Assembly: GCA_018266555.1 (NCBI GenBank)
Contig: JAFEAF010000002.1
Span: 191,149 to 255,148 of the forward strand
Direction: 5' to 3'
Length of the DNA stretch: 64,000 nt
From: Bacteroidota bacterium
GTDB lineage: Bacteria > Bacteroidota > Bacteroidia > Chitinophagales > Chitinophagaceae
Shown: one piece after another, positions 26,130 through 35,864 of the stretch
Position numbering within the stretch: the first letter of the stretch is position 1
Layout of the letters: each line of letters starts with the position of its first letter
The notes under the pieces: generated by a model
What the model was told of the DNA's origin: nothing
The model's input: the letters and a program-made list of their open reading frames with translations, nothing else
The model's database searches: none
Translations under genes and position numbers: made by a program

Positions 26130-27017
26130 TTAATACCATCTGCCGGTAACTAATTTTTCAATTGTAGCAGGGTAATGTGTATGTTCTAACACATGAACTC
26201 TTTGTGCAAGACTATCTGCAGTATCATCGGGCAGTACAGGGCACTTTACCCGAAGCAAAATTTTTCCGTGATCATATTTATTGTCAACATAATGAATGGT
26301 AATGCCGCTTTCTTTTTCATGATTGGCCAAAACGGTTTCATGCACTTTGGGGCCATACATTCCTTTCCCTCCATAATTGGGAAGTAATGCAGGATGAATA
26401 TTAATGATTTTATCAGGAAAGGCACGGATCATAGCATCAGGGATCTTCCATAAGAATCCGGCCAAAATGATCCAGTCAATTTTATATTGTTTTAATTCAT
26501 CCAGGTTTGCATTTCCCCGGAAAAATTTTTCTTTTTCAGTTAACAGGGTAGAAATTTTTTCCTGATCTGCAATTTTTAAAACACCAGCACCCGGTTTATT
26601 ACAAACAATCAGCACAACCCTGATATGAGGATTATTTCGAAAATGATCAATAATCTTTTGTGCATTAGACCCTGTACCGGAGGCAAAAATGGCAAGTCTT
26701 ATTTCGGATGCTTTAGTCTTATTTGTGCCCCTTTCTGCTTTTATCAGTCCCATTCTGATTTCGATTTTATGAATATAATTAATAAAAAAACGGAACTGCC
26801 CAAAAGGTATGCTTATTAATAAAACCATCACGGGCCATAGGATAATAATAACTATTAAATAAGTGATAATCCAAAGCCAGGTATTATTAATTGGGAATAT
26901 ATTCATCAGCATTCTGCCAATGTAACCGGTGAGGCTTCCGCCGATAGCGAATGTGGCCAGTACGAAAGTCAGTCGCAGGCCGCTGACTTTCCATCTTTGT
27001 TGTAGTTTTTTGAGCAT
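26130..27017 (-). CDS. purN: Phosphoribosylglycinamide formyltransferase fused to an N-terminal membrane domain
   Basis: 295 aa. Residues ~106-295 are GAR transformylase, which transfers a formyl group from 10-formyl-THF in step 3 of purine synthesis. They include A-I-F-A-S-G-T-G-S-N-A, the signature N-I-H-P-A-L-L-P-N-Y-G-G-K-G-M-Y-G and V-D-N-K-Y-D-H-G. The first ~90 residues are a separate two-helix membrane protein (L-K-K-L-Q-Q-R-W-K-V, G-G-S-L-T-G-Y-I-G-R, S-I-P-F-G-Q-F-R-F-F) resembling the small DUF6787-type family of Bacteroidota. The joining region has no stop or frameshift signal, so this looks like a true fusion, placing a cytosolic enzyme on the membrane. Confidence 0.88.
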   Translation of the reverse strand: MLKKLQQRWKVSGLRLTFVLATFAIGGSLTGYIGRMLMNIFPINNTWLWIITYLIVIIILWPVMVLLISIPFGQFRFFINYIHKIEIRMGLIKAERGTNKTKASEIRLAIFASGTGSNAQKIIDHFRNNPHIRVVLIVCNKPGAGVLKIADQEKISTLLTEKEKFFRGNANLDELKQYKIDWIILAGFLWKIPDAMIRAFPDKIINIHPALLPNYGGKGMYGPKVHETVLANHEKESGITIHYVDNKYDHGKILLRVKCPVLPDDTADSLAQRVHVLEHTHYPATIEKLVTGRWY

Positions 27018-27228
27018 TTATATCAGGATCTGGTTTCAAAAATTACACTTGTTAGTTTAAGAAAGTAAAATTCATTAAAAACATTCAAGTGTAATAGAAT
27101 TTTATCACATTGTAACTTCAATGTTAGTAATGACTTGAAAATGACAAATTATATTCGTTGTTTATAATAAATATTTCTAACTCTTATGAAATGCAGGCTG
27201 GTAGCGGAAGAAAATTTTTTTTTAAGGG

Positions 27229-27261
27229 TTGTACTTTTATACTATTACTGACTTATTTTTG
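27229..27261 (+). promoter_or_regulatory. Candidate promoter of the respiratory operon
   Basis: TTG at 27229-27231 and TATTTTTG at 27254-27261, separated by 22 bp, match the Bacteroidota sigma-A pattern (TTG, about 19 bp, TAnnTTTG). Transcription would start near 27268, about 40 bp before the actA start codon. It lies in the 289-bp gap 27018-27306 between divergent purN and actA; the rest of that gap holds nothing else I can name. Confidence 0.55.
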
Positions 27262-27306
27262 CAACCAATACGGAATTTATCCACATCTTTCAGATTAATC
27301 GCAGCT

Positions 27307-28581
27307 ATGATTCCATGTAAACCAACTTCACGAAAGCTAACACTATTTGCGTTCTTCATTTTTATTTTTTCAGGAATTCAATTATCGGCCCAGGATGGGA
27401 AGGCGCTGTTTCAGCAACATTGCGCCGTTTGCCATAATATTTTTAAACCCATGACAGGGCCTGAATTAATGAACCTGGAAGAAAGAGGGCCTTGGTCAGA
27501 TCATAATAAGTTGCTGGAATGGGTACACAATCCTGCTGCATTTATGGCGAAGGATCCTTACACTACAGGATTACATACACAATATGGTATCATCATGACT
27601 CCGTTTCCTGACCTGACACTTAAGGATGTTGATGCCATCGTATCATATATTAATGGTGAAGTTGCTGCTAAAAATTCTCCGAAAGGCCCCACTACCGGAG
27701 TTGCCGGTGAAGAAAAACCCTCAACCTCCAGCAATGCTGTCATCTTTGGTGTTATCTCTTTGATCCTGGCAATCATTGCCCTTATCCTGATGCAGGTAAA
27801 CAGCAATTTGAAAAAATTGAGTGATGACAAAGAAGGAATTCTCAGGCCGGAGCCGGTTCCGTTTTACAGGAATAAAATTTATATCGCATTTGTTTCAATA
27901 ATACTTTTCATTGTCGGGGGTTATTATCTTACTAAAGGGGCTATTGGATTAGGCAGGTCAGAAGGGTACCAGCCAATTCAGCCGATTTATTATTCTCATA
28001 AAGTGCATGCCGGAATAAACCAGATTAATTGCCTTTATTGCCATGGCGGTGCCTGGGAAAGCAAGCAAGCTTCCATACCTTCAGTAAACGTTTGTATGAA
28101 TTGCCACAAAGCCATCAATACTTACGAAAAAGGCCCGAAGCTTTATGATGAGGATGGAAAAGAAATTGATGGTACTGCAGAGATTCAAAAACTTTATAAA
28201 TACGCAGGCTTTGATCCGAAAAATTCCAGCAGTTGGGATCCATCCAAAGCACAACCTATATCGTGGATAAAAATTCACAACCTCCCCGATTACGTTTTCT
28301 TTAGTCATGAGCAACATGTTAGGGTAGGTAAAGTGCAATGCCAGACCTGTCATGGTGAAATAACCGCTATGAATGAGGTAAAACAATTTGCTGAATTGAG
28401 TATGGGGTGGTGTGTCAATTGCCATCGCCAAACTAAAATTGACTTTAATTATGATAGTACCAAAGGCAATAAATTTTACAGCATATATGAAAAATTTCAT
28501 GATGATATCAAGGCCGGAAAAATGGATAGCATTACTGTAAAAGATATTGGTGGACTGGAATGTCAGAAATGTCACTATTGA
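27307..28581 (+). CDS. actA: Alternative complex III subunit ActA, with an extra monoheme domain
   Basis: 424 aa from ATG 27307, giving a signal sequence followed by S-A-Q-D-G-K-A-L-F. Six C-x-x-C-H heme c sites: C-A-V-C-H near 39 in a monoheme cytochrome domain, then after two membrane helices (~150-170 and ~197-218) the pentaheme part with C-L-Y-C-H, C-M-N-C-H, C-Q-T-C-H, C-V-N-C-H and C-Q-K-C-H. ActA passes electrons from quinol oxidation toward cytochrome c or the oxidase. First gene of the operon; actB follows after 25 bp. Confidence 0.92.
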   Translation: MIPCKPTSRKLTLFAFFIFIFSGIQLSAQDGKALFQQHCAVCHNIFKPMTGPELMNLEERGPWSDHNKLLEWVHNPAAFMAKDPYTTGLHTQYGIIMTPFPDLTLKDVDAIVSYINGEVAAKNSPKGPTTGVAGEEKPSTSSNAVIFGVISLILAIIALILMQVNSNLKKLSDDKEGILRPEPVPFYRNKIYIAFVSIILFIVGGYYLTKGAIGLGRSEGYQPIQPIYYSHKVHAGINQINCLYCHGGAWESKQASIPSVNVCMNCHKAINTYEKGPKLYDEDGKEIDGTAEIQKLYKYAGFDPKNSSSWDPSKAQPISWIKIHNLPDYVFFSHEQHVRVGKVQCQTCHGEITAMNEVKQFAELSMGWCVNCHRQTKIDFNYDSTKGNKFYSIYEKFHDDIKAGKMDSITVKDIGGLECQKCHY

Positions 28582-28606
28582 TCTGCATACTTTCAAAACG
28601 ATATAA

Positions 28607-31600
28607 ATGAGCGAAAAAAAATACTGGCAAGGATTCGGAGAATTAAATGAGCCGGAAAAACTTCAAAAGCAAACACAAGATGAGTTTCAGGAAGAGCTTC
28701 CTTTTGAAGGTTTTGATGATAAAGGATTATTGGATGCCAAAGCCCCCCGCAGAGATTTCTTGAAGTACCTGGGTTTCAGTACGGCCGCAGCTACAATAGC
28801 TGCCAGTTGCAAGATACCGGTAAACAAAGCGATTCCGTATGCAAATAAGCCGGCGGATCTGATTCCCGGAGTCCCCAAATATTATGCTTCTACTTATGTG
28901 CAGGATGGCGATGTAATACCTATAGTTGCCAAAGTTCGTGATGGCAGACCTATTAAGATCGAAGGAAATGATCTATGCTCTTTCACAAAAGGCGGAACTT
29001 CTGCCCGTTCCCAGGCTTCCGTTCTCGATCTGTATGATATGTATCGCAATAGGTTTCCGAGCCGCAAAGTTTCAGATAATAAGTTTGAAGAGATACCCAC
29101 TTTTGAGCAGTTAGATAAAATGATTGGAGATGGATTGATAGGTGCTGCCAATGCGCCGGTAGCATTGCTGACCAGTACTGTTGTTTCTCCCACTTCACAG
29201 GAAATCATTGATGCCTTCCTGAAGAAATTCAATGGCACTCATGTACAATACGACGCCGTTTCTTACAGCGGAATGCTTGAGGCCAATCTGGCAACATTCG
29301 GAAAAAAAGAAATTCCTTCATACAACTTTGATAAAGCGAATGTGATAGTAAGCCTTGGCGCTGATTTCCTCGCTACATGGCTCAGTCCGGTAGAGTTTGC
29401 ACATCAATATAGCAAAGGACGCAAGATAGACGAGAAGAATCCGGTAATGAATAAGCATTATCAATTTGAAAGTTTTCTCAGCACCACCGGCAGCAGTGCA
29501 GATGAACGATTTACACACCGTCCTTCAGAAACAGGAGCGGTAGCACTTGCTTTATATGCTGCATTGGGTGGAAATACACCCGCTCCCGTTATTGCAGATG
29601 AAAAATTGAAAGCCGGAATAGCGAAAGTAGCTTCTGATCTGAAAATGAATGCGGGCAGTGCATTAGTAGTTTGCGGAAGCAATGATATAAATGTACAGTC
29701 TGTTGTAAATGCAATTAATAACCTGATCGGGGCATACGGTAAAACTATTGACTGGTCTGTTTCTCTCAATTACCGGAAAGGAATTGATAAAGACATGAAA
29801 GACCTGGTAGATAAAATGGATGCCGGGCAAATAGGTGCAATTTTTATTTATGGCGCTAATCCTGCTTATGATTATTATGATGCCGACCGTTTCAAATCTG
29901 CATTGAAAAAAGTAAAACTCAGCGTTTCATTCGCCGAAAAAATGGATGAAACCACCCAACTCTGCAATTTTATAGTTCCCACTCATCATTATTTAGAAAG
30001 TTGGGGAGATGCTGAACCCAAAACCGGCTGCACCAGTTTTATTCAACCTACAATTAATCCTTTATTTAAAACCCGTCCTTACCAGACATCATTATTGACC
30101 TGGACTGGTAATTTGACGACTTATGAAGATTATTTCAAAAACTACTGGACAAAAAAACTCGGCTCAACAGAAGCACTCGAAAAAACTTTACAGGATGGTG
30201 TTTTAGAAACTGCAGCTGCTCCTTCAAGCGCCGGTTCTTTTAATGGTGCTACTATTGCCAATGCAGCCACGGCTATTTCATCTGCAAAAAAAGGCGGCAA
30301 GAATGAATTGGTACTTTATCAAAAAGTTTCTATAGGTGCCGGAGCACAATCTGGAAACCCCTGGCTCCAGGAATTACCAGATCCGGTTTCAAAAGCTACC
30401 TGGGATAATTATGCTATGATCTCCATGCCTATGGCAAATGAACTGGGTATTAAACTGGATAATGATTACGAATATTATCCTGAAAAACCGGTAGTGAAAC
30501 TTACTTCTGGTAAAACGGAAATTGAATTGCCGGTTTTAGTATTCCCCGGTATGAATGCAAATACTATTGCTATAGCAGTAGGATACGGCAGGACAGATAA
30601 ATTAGGCAAAGCAGCTGCCGGTGTTGGGAAAAATGCTTATCCGTTTTCTTCTTTCAATGGAAATACTATTTCTTATTCTGCAGACGACGTGTCCATTGTA
30701 AACCAACATAAGACATATAAAATTGCCCGTACGCAAATTCACAATACTTACGAAAATCGTTTTGAAGTGGTAAGAGAAACTTCATTAGCCACTTTAAAGA
30801 AAGACCCGGAAGTAATACCAGAATACAGGAAAGAACTTACAGAAGAATATTACAAAGGCTCCGAAGGTGATTTTCGCAAAAATGCAACTTTATATCCTGA
30901 ACACTCACAGCCAGGTCTTAAATGGGGGATGAATATTGACATGAACAGTTGTGTGGGTTGCGGAGCTTGTGTGATAGCCTGCCATGCAGAAAACAATGTG
31001 CCGGTAGTAGGTAAACATGAAGTGATGCGGGCGCATGAAATGCATTGGCTTCGTATTGATCGTTATTTTGTTTCAGCTCCATTTCAACCGGATGAACTCC
31101 AGGCGGTCGTGTTTCAGCCTATGCTGTGCCAGCATTGTGATAATGCTCCTTGTGAAAATGTTTGCCCGGTGGATGCCACCAACCACAGCAGCGAGGGAAT
31201 TAATCAAATGGCATATAACCGTTGTATCGGTACAAGATATTGCGCAAACAATTGTCCATATAAAGTAAGACGTTTCAACTGGGCCGATTATACAGGATCA
31301 GATAGTTTTCCCAATAACCAGATATTTACAGGTGTTGGTGAATTAGATCCTGTAGTGGAACAAATGAATGATGATCTTACCAGAATGGTATTAAACCCGG
31401 ATGTAACGGTTCGCAGTCGCGGGGTAATGGAAAAATGTTCTTTCTGCGTTCAAAAATTACAAGCTGCCAAACTGAATGCAAAAGCAGAAAACCGGGAATT
31501 AAAGGATGGAGAAGCTAAAACAGCTTGTATGATGGCTTGCCCCACTGAGGCCATTGTATTCGGAAATGCACATGATAAAGAGAGCCGGATTTCTAAAATG

Positions 31601-31780
31601 CGCAATGATAATCCAAACAGAATGTACTATGTCATAGAGCAATTACACACTTTGCCGAATGTAAGCTATTTGGAAAAAGTTCGCAATACAAATGAAATCA
31701 TCGAAGTGAATAGTAAGGAAAGGCAGGAAGAAGCCGATGCTACATCATTTGTACAGGGCCCAAAAGGATTAAAAATTTAA
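28607..31780 (+). CDS. actB: Alternative complex III subunit ActB (molybdopterin-oxidoreductase-like plus iron-sulfur domain)
   Basis: 1057 aa. A twin-arginine signal (R-R-D-F-L-K-Y-L-G-F) starts near residue 48 and ends with A-A-S-C, so it may also be lipidated. Residues ~80-720 follow the molybdopterin oxidoreductase fold, though in ActB this domain is known not to hold the cofactor. The C-terminal ferredoxin region has four cysteine clusters: C-V-G-C-G-A-C-V-I-A-C near 783, C-Q-H-C-D-N-A-P-C, C-I-G-T-R-Y-C-A-N-N-C and C-S-F-C ... C-M-M-A-C-P. They fit three 4Fe-4S and one 3Fe-4S centre by family precedent. Confidence 0.93.
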   Translation: MSEKKYWQGFGELNEPEKLQKQTQDEFQEELPFEGFDDKGLLDAKAPRRDFLKYLGFSTAAATIAASCKIPVNKAIPYANKPADLIPGVPKYYASTYVQDGDVIPIVAKVRDGRPIKIEGNDLCSFTKGGTSARSQASVLDLYDMYRNRFPSRKVSDNKFEEIPTFEQLDKMIGDGLIGAANAPVALLTSTVVSPTSQEIIDAFLKKFNGTHVQYDAVSYSGMLEANLATFGKKEIPSYNFDKANVIVSLGADFLATWLSPVEFAHQYSKGRKIDEKNPVMNKHYQFESFLSTTGSSADERFTHRPSETGAVALALYAALGGNTPAPVIADEKLKAGIAKVASDLKMNAGSALVVCGSNDINVQSVVNAINNLIGAYGKTIDWSVSLNYRKGIDKDMKDLVDKMDAGQIGAIFIYGANPAYDYYDADRFKSALKKVKLSVSFAEKMDETTQLCNFIVPTHHYLESWGDAEPKTGCTSFIQPTINPLFKTRPYQTSLLTWTGNLTTYEDYFKNYWTKKLGSTEALEKTLQDGVLETAAAPSSAGSFNGATIANAATAISSAKKGGKNELVLYQKVSIGAGAQSGNPWLQELPDPVSKATWDNYAMISMPMANELGIKLDNDYEYYPEKPVVKLTSGKTEIELPVLVFPGMNANTIAIAVGYGRTDKLGKAAAGVGKNAYPFSSFNGNTISYSADDVSIVNQHKTYKIARTQIHNTYENRFEVVRETSLATLKKDPEVIPEYRKELTEEYYKGSEGDFRKNATLYPEHSQPGLKWGMNIDMNSCVGCGACVIACHAENNVPVVGKHEVMRAHEMHWLRIDRYFVSAPFQPDELQAVVFQPMLCQHCDNAPCENVCPVDATNHSSEGINQMAYNRCIGTRYCANNCPYKVRRFNWADYTGSDSFPNNQIFTGVGELDPVVEQMNDDLTRMVLNPDVTVRSRGVMEKCSFCVQKLQAAKLNAKAENRELKDGEAKTACMMACPTEAIVFGNAHDKESRISKMRNDNPNRMYYVIEQLHTLPNVSYLEKVRNTNEIIEVNSKERQEEADATSFVQGPKGLKI

Positions 31781-31846
31781 AGAGCAAAAAAAATAATTAA
31801 AAGCTGAAATCACTTTACAGAGATAAAAGCTAAAAGCAAAAACGAC

Positions 31847-33301
31847 ATGGCATTACTCAGATACGAATCACAGGTAAGACCTCCACTGGTTGACGGTGAT
31901 AAAGACTATCACCAGGTGACGGAAGACATTTGTCGCCCTGTTGAAGCCCGGCCTACAAAAGCATGGTGGGTGGGTTTCATCATTTCGGTATTGTTTTTAT
32001 GCTTTGGGGTATATTCAATATATCGGGAAGTCACCTATGGTGTGGGTCAATGGAACCTGAACAGAACAACCGGCTGGGGTTGGGATATTACCAATTTCGT
32101 TTGGTGGATCGGTATTGGCCATGCCGGAACATTGATCTCGGCGATCTTGTTACTTTTCCGCCAGGGATGGCGAACCGGAGTAAACCGTGCTGCTGAAGCA
32201 ATGACCATTTTTGCGGTGATCTGTGCCGGCCAGTTTCCTATCTGGCACATGGGCCGTGTGTGGGATGCCTTCTTTGTACTCCCCTATCCTAACACAAGGG
32301 GACCACTCTGGCCAAATTTTAACTCAGCATTATTATGGGACGTTTTTGCGATCTCGACATATTTCACAGTATCATTATTATTCTGGTACACAGGTTTGAT
32401 TCCTGACCTTGCTACGTTGAGAGACCGGGCAAAAAAGAAATGGAGAAAATGGTTTTATGGAATAACATCATTTGGCTGGACAGGATCAACCAAACATTGG
32501 CAGCGACAGGAAGCACTTGCTCTGGTATTGGCTGGTTTGGCAACACCCCTGGTACTTTCTGTACATACAATAGTATCATTTGACTTCGCAACATCTGTCA
32601 TTCCCGGATGGCATACTACCATCTTCCCACCCTATTTCGTGGCCGGTGCCATCTTTTCCGGTTTTGCTATGGTGCAAACCTTGTTGCTGGTAACAAGAAA
32701 AGTTTTAAAACTTGAGGAATATATTACTATGGAGCATATAGACGTAATGAACAAGATTATTGTTCTTACCGGATCTATTGTGGGTATTGCATACCTCACC
32801 GAGTTGTTCGTTGCCTGGTACAGTGCAGATAAATTTGAAAATTTTGCATTCATGCACACCCGTGCAGACTTTTTCAGCCCATACGGATGGTCGTATTACA
32901 CCATGATGAGTTGTAATGTGCTTTTTCCTCAAATCTTTTGGATCCGGAAGATGAGAAGAAACATAATGGTCACTTTCTTTATGTCTGTAATAGTAAACAT
33001 CGGGATGTGGTTTGAGCGTTTTGTAATTATCCTCACATCTATCCACCGGGATTATCTTCCCTCAGCCTGGGGGCCATATTATTCACCAACCATCTGGGAA
33101 GTGGGTTTCTATCTGGGAACGTTTGGATTGTTTTTCACCTGTTATTTCCTGTTTGTAAAATTCTTCCCTGTCATTGCGTTGGCAGAAATAAAACATATTT
33201 TGAAAAGAAGTGGTGATAATTATAAAAGAAATATGGGTGAATTGGAACAGGAAACCGTGGAAGAGTTTACACAAGTGCATGGTCATGATCACGGAGCTTA
33301 A
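31847..33301 (+). CDS. actC: Alternative complex III subunit ActC (NrfD-like quinol-binding membrane protein)
   Basis: 484 aa, about ten membrane helices of the NrfD type. Helix features include F-V-W-W-I-G-I-G-H-A-G-T-L-I-S-A near 85-100, Q-F-P-I-W-H-M-G-R, and S-V-H-T-I-V-S-F-D-F-A near 230, regions that carry the quinone site in solved structures. The C-terminal tail is cytosolic and His-rich (V-H-G-H-D-H-G-A). Placed directly after actB, as in all known ACIII operons. Confidence 0.93.
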   Translation: MALLRYESQVRPPLVDGDKDYHQVTEDICRPVEARPTKAWWVGFIISVLFLCFGVYSIYREVTYGVGQWNLNRTTGWGWDITNFVWWIGIGHAGTLISAILLLFRQGWRTGVNRAAEAMTIFAVICAGQFPIWHMGRVWDAFFVLPYPNTRGPLWPNFNSALLWDVFAISTYFTVSLLFWYTGLIPDLATLRDRAKKKWRKWFYGITSFGWTGSTKHWQRQEALALVLAGLATPLVLSVHTIVSFDFATSVIPGWHTTIFPPYFVAGAIFSGFAMVQTLLLVTRKVLKLEEYITMEHIDVMNKIIVLTGSIVGIAYLTELFVAWYSADKFENFAFMHTRADFFSPYGWSYYTMMSCNVLFPQIFWIRKMRRNIMVTFFMSVIVNIGMWFERFVIILTSIHRDYLPSAWGPYYSPTIWEVGFYLGTFGLFFTCYFLFVKFFPVIALAEIKHILKRSGDNYKRNMGELEQETVEEFTQVHGHDHGA

Positions 33302-33335
33302 AATGATAAATTAAAACCTCAGAATTAAAACAAAT

Positions 33336-33926
33336 ATGGCTGTAAAAAAATTTATATCGGGCAGTTTTGACGACGAAGCGGTTTTATTTCCTGCTGTAAA
33401 ACAAGTACGCAGAAGCGGGCATAAAATCCATGACATTTATACGCCATTTGCCATTCACGGATTGGATAAAGCAATGGGGCTGCGGGACACTAGTCTGCAT
33501 GTAGCCGGGTTTATATATGGTATTACCGGCACCTGCACCGCCTTGGGTTTTATAACATGGGCACTTACTTACGACTGGCCAATTAATTTTGGCGGTAAAC
33601 CTTTCTTCTCCCTGGTGGCATGGATACCTATCACATTTGAATTGACTGTATTGTTTTCATCAGTTGGAATGGTGTGGACATTCTGCTGGTTGTGCCAACT
33701 GGCTCCTTTTGTAAAAAAAGATCATTTTAATCTTAGGTCCACCGATGATTTATTTGTAATGGCATTAGAATGTACAAACAAAACAAACGAAGCAGAAACA
33801 ATTTCTTTTTTGCAAAGTCTTGGCGCCAAAGATGTACAGGTACAACATAAAGAAACGAAATGGTGGTGGGGCACTTATGATAAAGACAAAAAAATATTTG
33901 AACCCAAAACCGAAACTGTTCATTAA
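33336..33926 (+). CDS. actD: Alternative complex III subunit ActD (DUF3341)
   Basis: 196 aa. An N-terminal soluble part (F-D-D-E-A-V-L-F-P-A-V-K-Q-V-R-R-S-G-H-K-I-H-D) is followed by two membrane helices at about 60-85 and 98-125 and a soluble C-terminus ending in K-E-T-K-W-W-W-G-T-Y. This matches the DUF3341 family, a structural ACIII subunit without cofactors. 34 bp after actC and 14 bp before actE. Confidence 0.92.
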   Translation: MAVKKFISGSFDDEAVLFPAVKQVRRSGHKIHDIYTPFAIHGLDKAMGLRDTSLHVAGFIYGITGTCTALGFITWALTYDWPINFGGKPFFSLVAWIPITFELTVLFSSVGMVWTFCWLCQLAPFVKKDHFNLRSTDDLFVMALECTNKTNEAETISFLQSLGAKDVQVQHKETKWWWGTYDKDKKIFEPKTETVH

Positions 33927-33940
33927 GCTGAATTAATAAA

Positions 33941-34561
33941 ATGATGATGAAGAAATCTCTGATTATATTAACGGTAATTATAACTGTAATAGCCGTGGCA
34001 AGCTGTAATAGAGTGCGCCGCACACCCGGAAGAACCTATATGCCTGATATGACGTATAGCCGTGCTTATGAAAGCTATGCTTCAACAGATGCATTGAAAA
34101 AAGAAGGTGTTTTTTATAATGCCAGGCCGGTAACAGGCACTATGGCCAGGGGAGATGAAATGCCTTTTCCCATATCGGAAGATAAACCCGGCGATACAGT
34201 AAATTATTTTGCATCAAGACAGGTTAAAAATCCCCTGAACGTGGCCTCCATAGATATGACTGAAGCAGAGAGATTATATCTCGTGAATTGCGGTATTTGC
34301 CATGGTACAAAGCTGGACGGAAACGGTCCTTTATATAAAGGAGGCGATGGGCCTTATCCCGCAAAGCCAGCTACTTTGGTAGGAGATGCCAAATATGAAA
34401 GTATGCCAGAGGGACAAATGTTTTATTCGGCTACATATGGAAAAAACATGATGGGCAGTTATGCTTCGCAGCTTACTACCAAAGAAAGATGGATGGTAAT
34501 CGCATATATAAAATCAAAGCAGGTTAAGGTTGCTGTTACAGATACTACAGCAAAAAAATAG
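33941..34561 (+). CDS. actE: Alternative complex III subunit ActE, monoheme cytochrome c lipoprotein
   Basis: 206 aa. Lipoprotein signal with lipobox A-V-A-S-C (Cys22). One heme site C-G-I-C-H near residue 116 and a Met-ligand candidate in G-K-N-M-M-G-S-Y near 165. In this complex ActE carries the heme from which electrons leave toward the oxidase. The oxidase subunit II encoded downstream has no cytochrome c domain of its own, so ActE or the extra ActA heme probably serves as donor. Confidence 0.92.
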   Translation: MMMKKSLIILTVIITVIAVASCNRVRRTPGRTYMPDMTYSRAYESYASTDALKKEGVFYNARPVTGTMARGDEMPFPISEDKPGDTVNYFASRQVKNPLNVASIDMTEAERLYLVNCGICHGTKLDGNGPLYKGGDGPYPAKPATLVGDAKYESMPEGQMFYSATYGKNMMGSYASQLTTKERWMVIAYIKSKQVKVAVTDTTAKK

Positions 34562-34585
34562 TTTGAACATAATAAATGAAAACGG

Positions 34586-35815
34586 ATGGTACTCAAAGAA
34601 CAGTTTATACTAACAAAGCGATACAAAACAATCTCGACTGCTTTAATGGCAATCGGGGTTTTGACAATAATCGTTTTGTATGTGGCACATGGATCTAAAA
34701 GTGATCCAAAAGAACAGGCCCGTTTTTGGGGCTCGCTTTTAATGAATAGTGTTTATTTTTTACTGCTTGTCAATGCAGCTATGTTTTTTATTTGTGCCAC
34801 TACCCTTTCCTGGGGTGGCTGGCAAATGTCTTTTCGCCGGGTTACCGAGGCCATCTCGGCTTGCGTTCCTGTAGTGGGAATTATCTGTGGTATTATACTT
34901 TTTGCCATTGTTTTTGGTGGTAATCATCAAATTTATCATTGGACAGACGCCAGTATTGTAAAAGACGATAAGGACCTTCTTTTTAAATCAGGGTTTTTGA
35001 ATAAAGGATTTTTTACTGCCTGGACAGTGTTTACAATAGTGTCCTGGTCTTTATTTGGCTGGAAAATGAGAAAAATGTCTCATAGCCTTGATAACAAACC
35101 CCTTGAAAATATTGAAGCCGGGAAAAAGTATATGTGGAAAAATACAGTATGGTCAGGTGTTTATATCGTGGTTTTTGGATTGACAGTTATGTCTTGTACT
35201 CCCTGGTTATGGTTAATGAGTATAGATGCACATTGGTTCAGCACAATGTATAGCTGGTATACATTTGGAAGCACTTTTGTGGCAGGGATAGCACTGATTA
35301 CATTATATGTTATATTCTTAAAGAATAATGATTATCTCGAATTGACTAACCGGGAACATTTACATGATCTTGGAAAATTTATGTTCGCTTTTTCTATTTT
35401 CTGGACCTACCTGTGGTTCGCTCAGTTCATGCTGATCTGGTATGCTAATATTCCTGAAGAAACCACGTATTTTAAACCTAGGGGTTATGGTATCTACAGC
35501 GGAATATTCTGGTTGATGTTTATTATCAACTTTGTGGGGCCTATATTAATTTTGATGAGCAGGGGATCCAAAAGAAATTATACAACGATAACATTCATAT
35601 CAATTTTAATTTTATTTGGTCATTGGCTCGACTTTTTCCAGATGGTATTTCCCGGCCCGAACCCGGATCAGGTGCCGATGATCTTATATGATTTTGGAGT
35701 AGGACTTGGATTTGCGGGGCTGGTCATGTTTTTGACAGGCAGGGCATTGAGCAAATCGCCATTGATTGCCAGAAATCATCCGCTTTTAAAAGAAAGCATT
35801 ATTCACCATACATAG
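34586..35815 (+). CDS. actF: Alternative complex III subunit ActF (NrfD-like membrane protein)
   Basis: 409 aa, about ten membrane helices, a paralogue of ActC that gives the complex its second NrfD-type half. Helical features include F-W-G-S-L-L-M-N-S-V-Y-F-L-L-L-V-N-A, S-W-G-G-W-Q-M-S-F-R-R-V-T-E-A near 75-90, and H-W-L-D-F-F-Q-M near 350. Closes the act gene set; the oxidase genes begin 49 bp later. Confidence 0.92.
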   Translation: MVLKEQFILTKRYKTISTALMAIGVLTIIVLYVAHGSKSDPKEQARFWGSLLMNSVYFLLLVNAAMFFICATTLSWGGWQMSFRRVTEAISACVPVVGIICGIILFAIVFGGNHQIYHWTDASIVKDDKDLLFKSGFLNKGFFTAWTVFTIVSWSLFGWKMRKMSHSLDNKPLENIEAGKKYMWKNTVWSGVYIVVFGLTVMSCTPWLWLMSIDAHWFSTMYSWYTFGSTFVAGIALITLYVIFLKNNDYLELTNREHLHDLGKFMFAFSIFWTYLWFAQFMLIWYANIPEETTYFKPRGYGIYSGIFWLMFIINFVGPILILMSRGSKRNYTTITFISILILFGHWLDFFQMVFPGPNPDQVPMILYDFGVGLGFAGLVMFLTGRALSKSPLIARNHPLLKESIIHHT

Positions 35816-35864
35816 AACCAAGTATTGAAGAATACGATTCATAATTATCAATTGAAATAAATAT

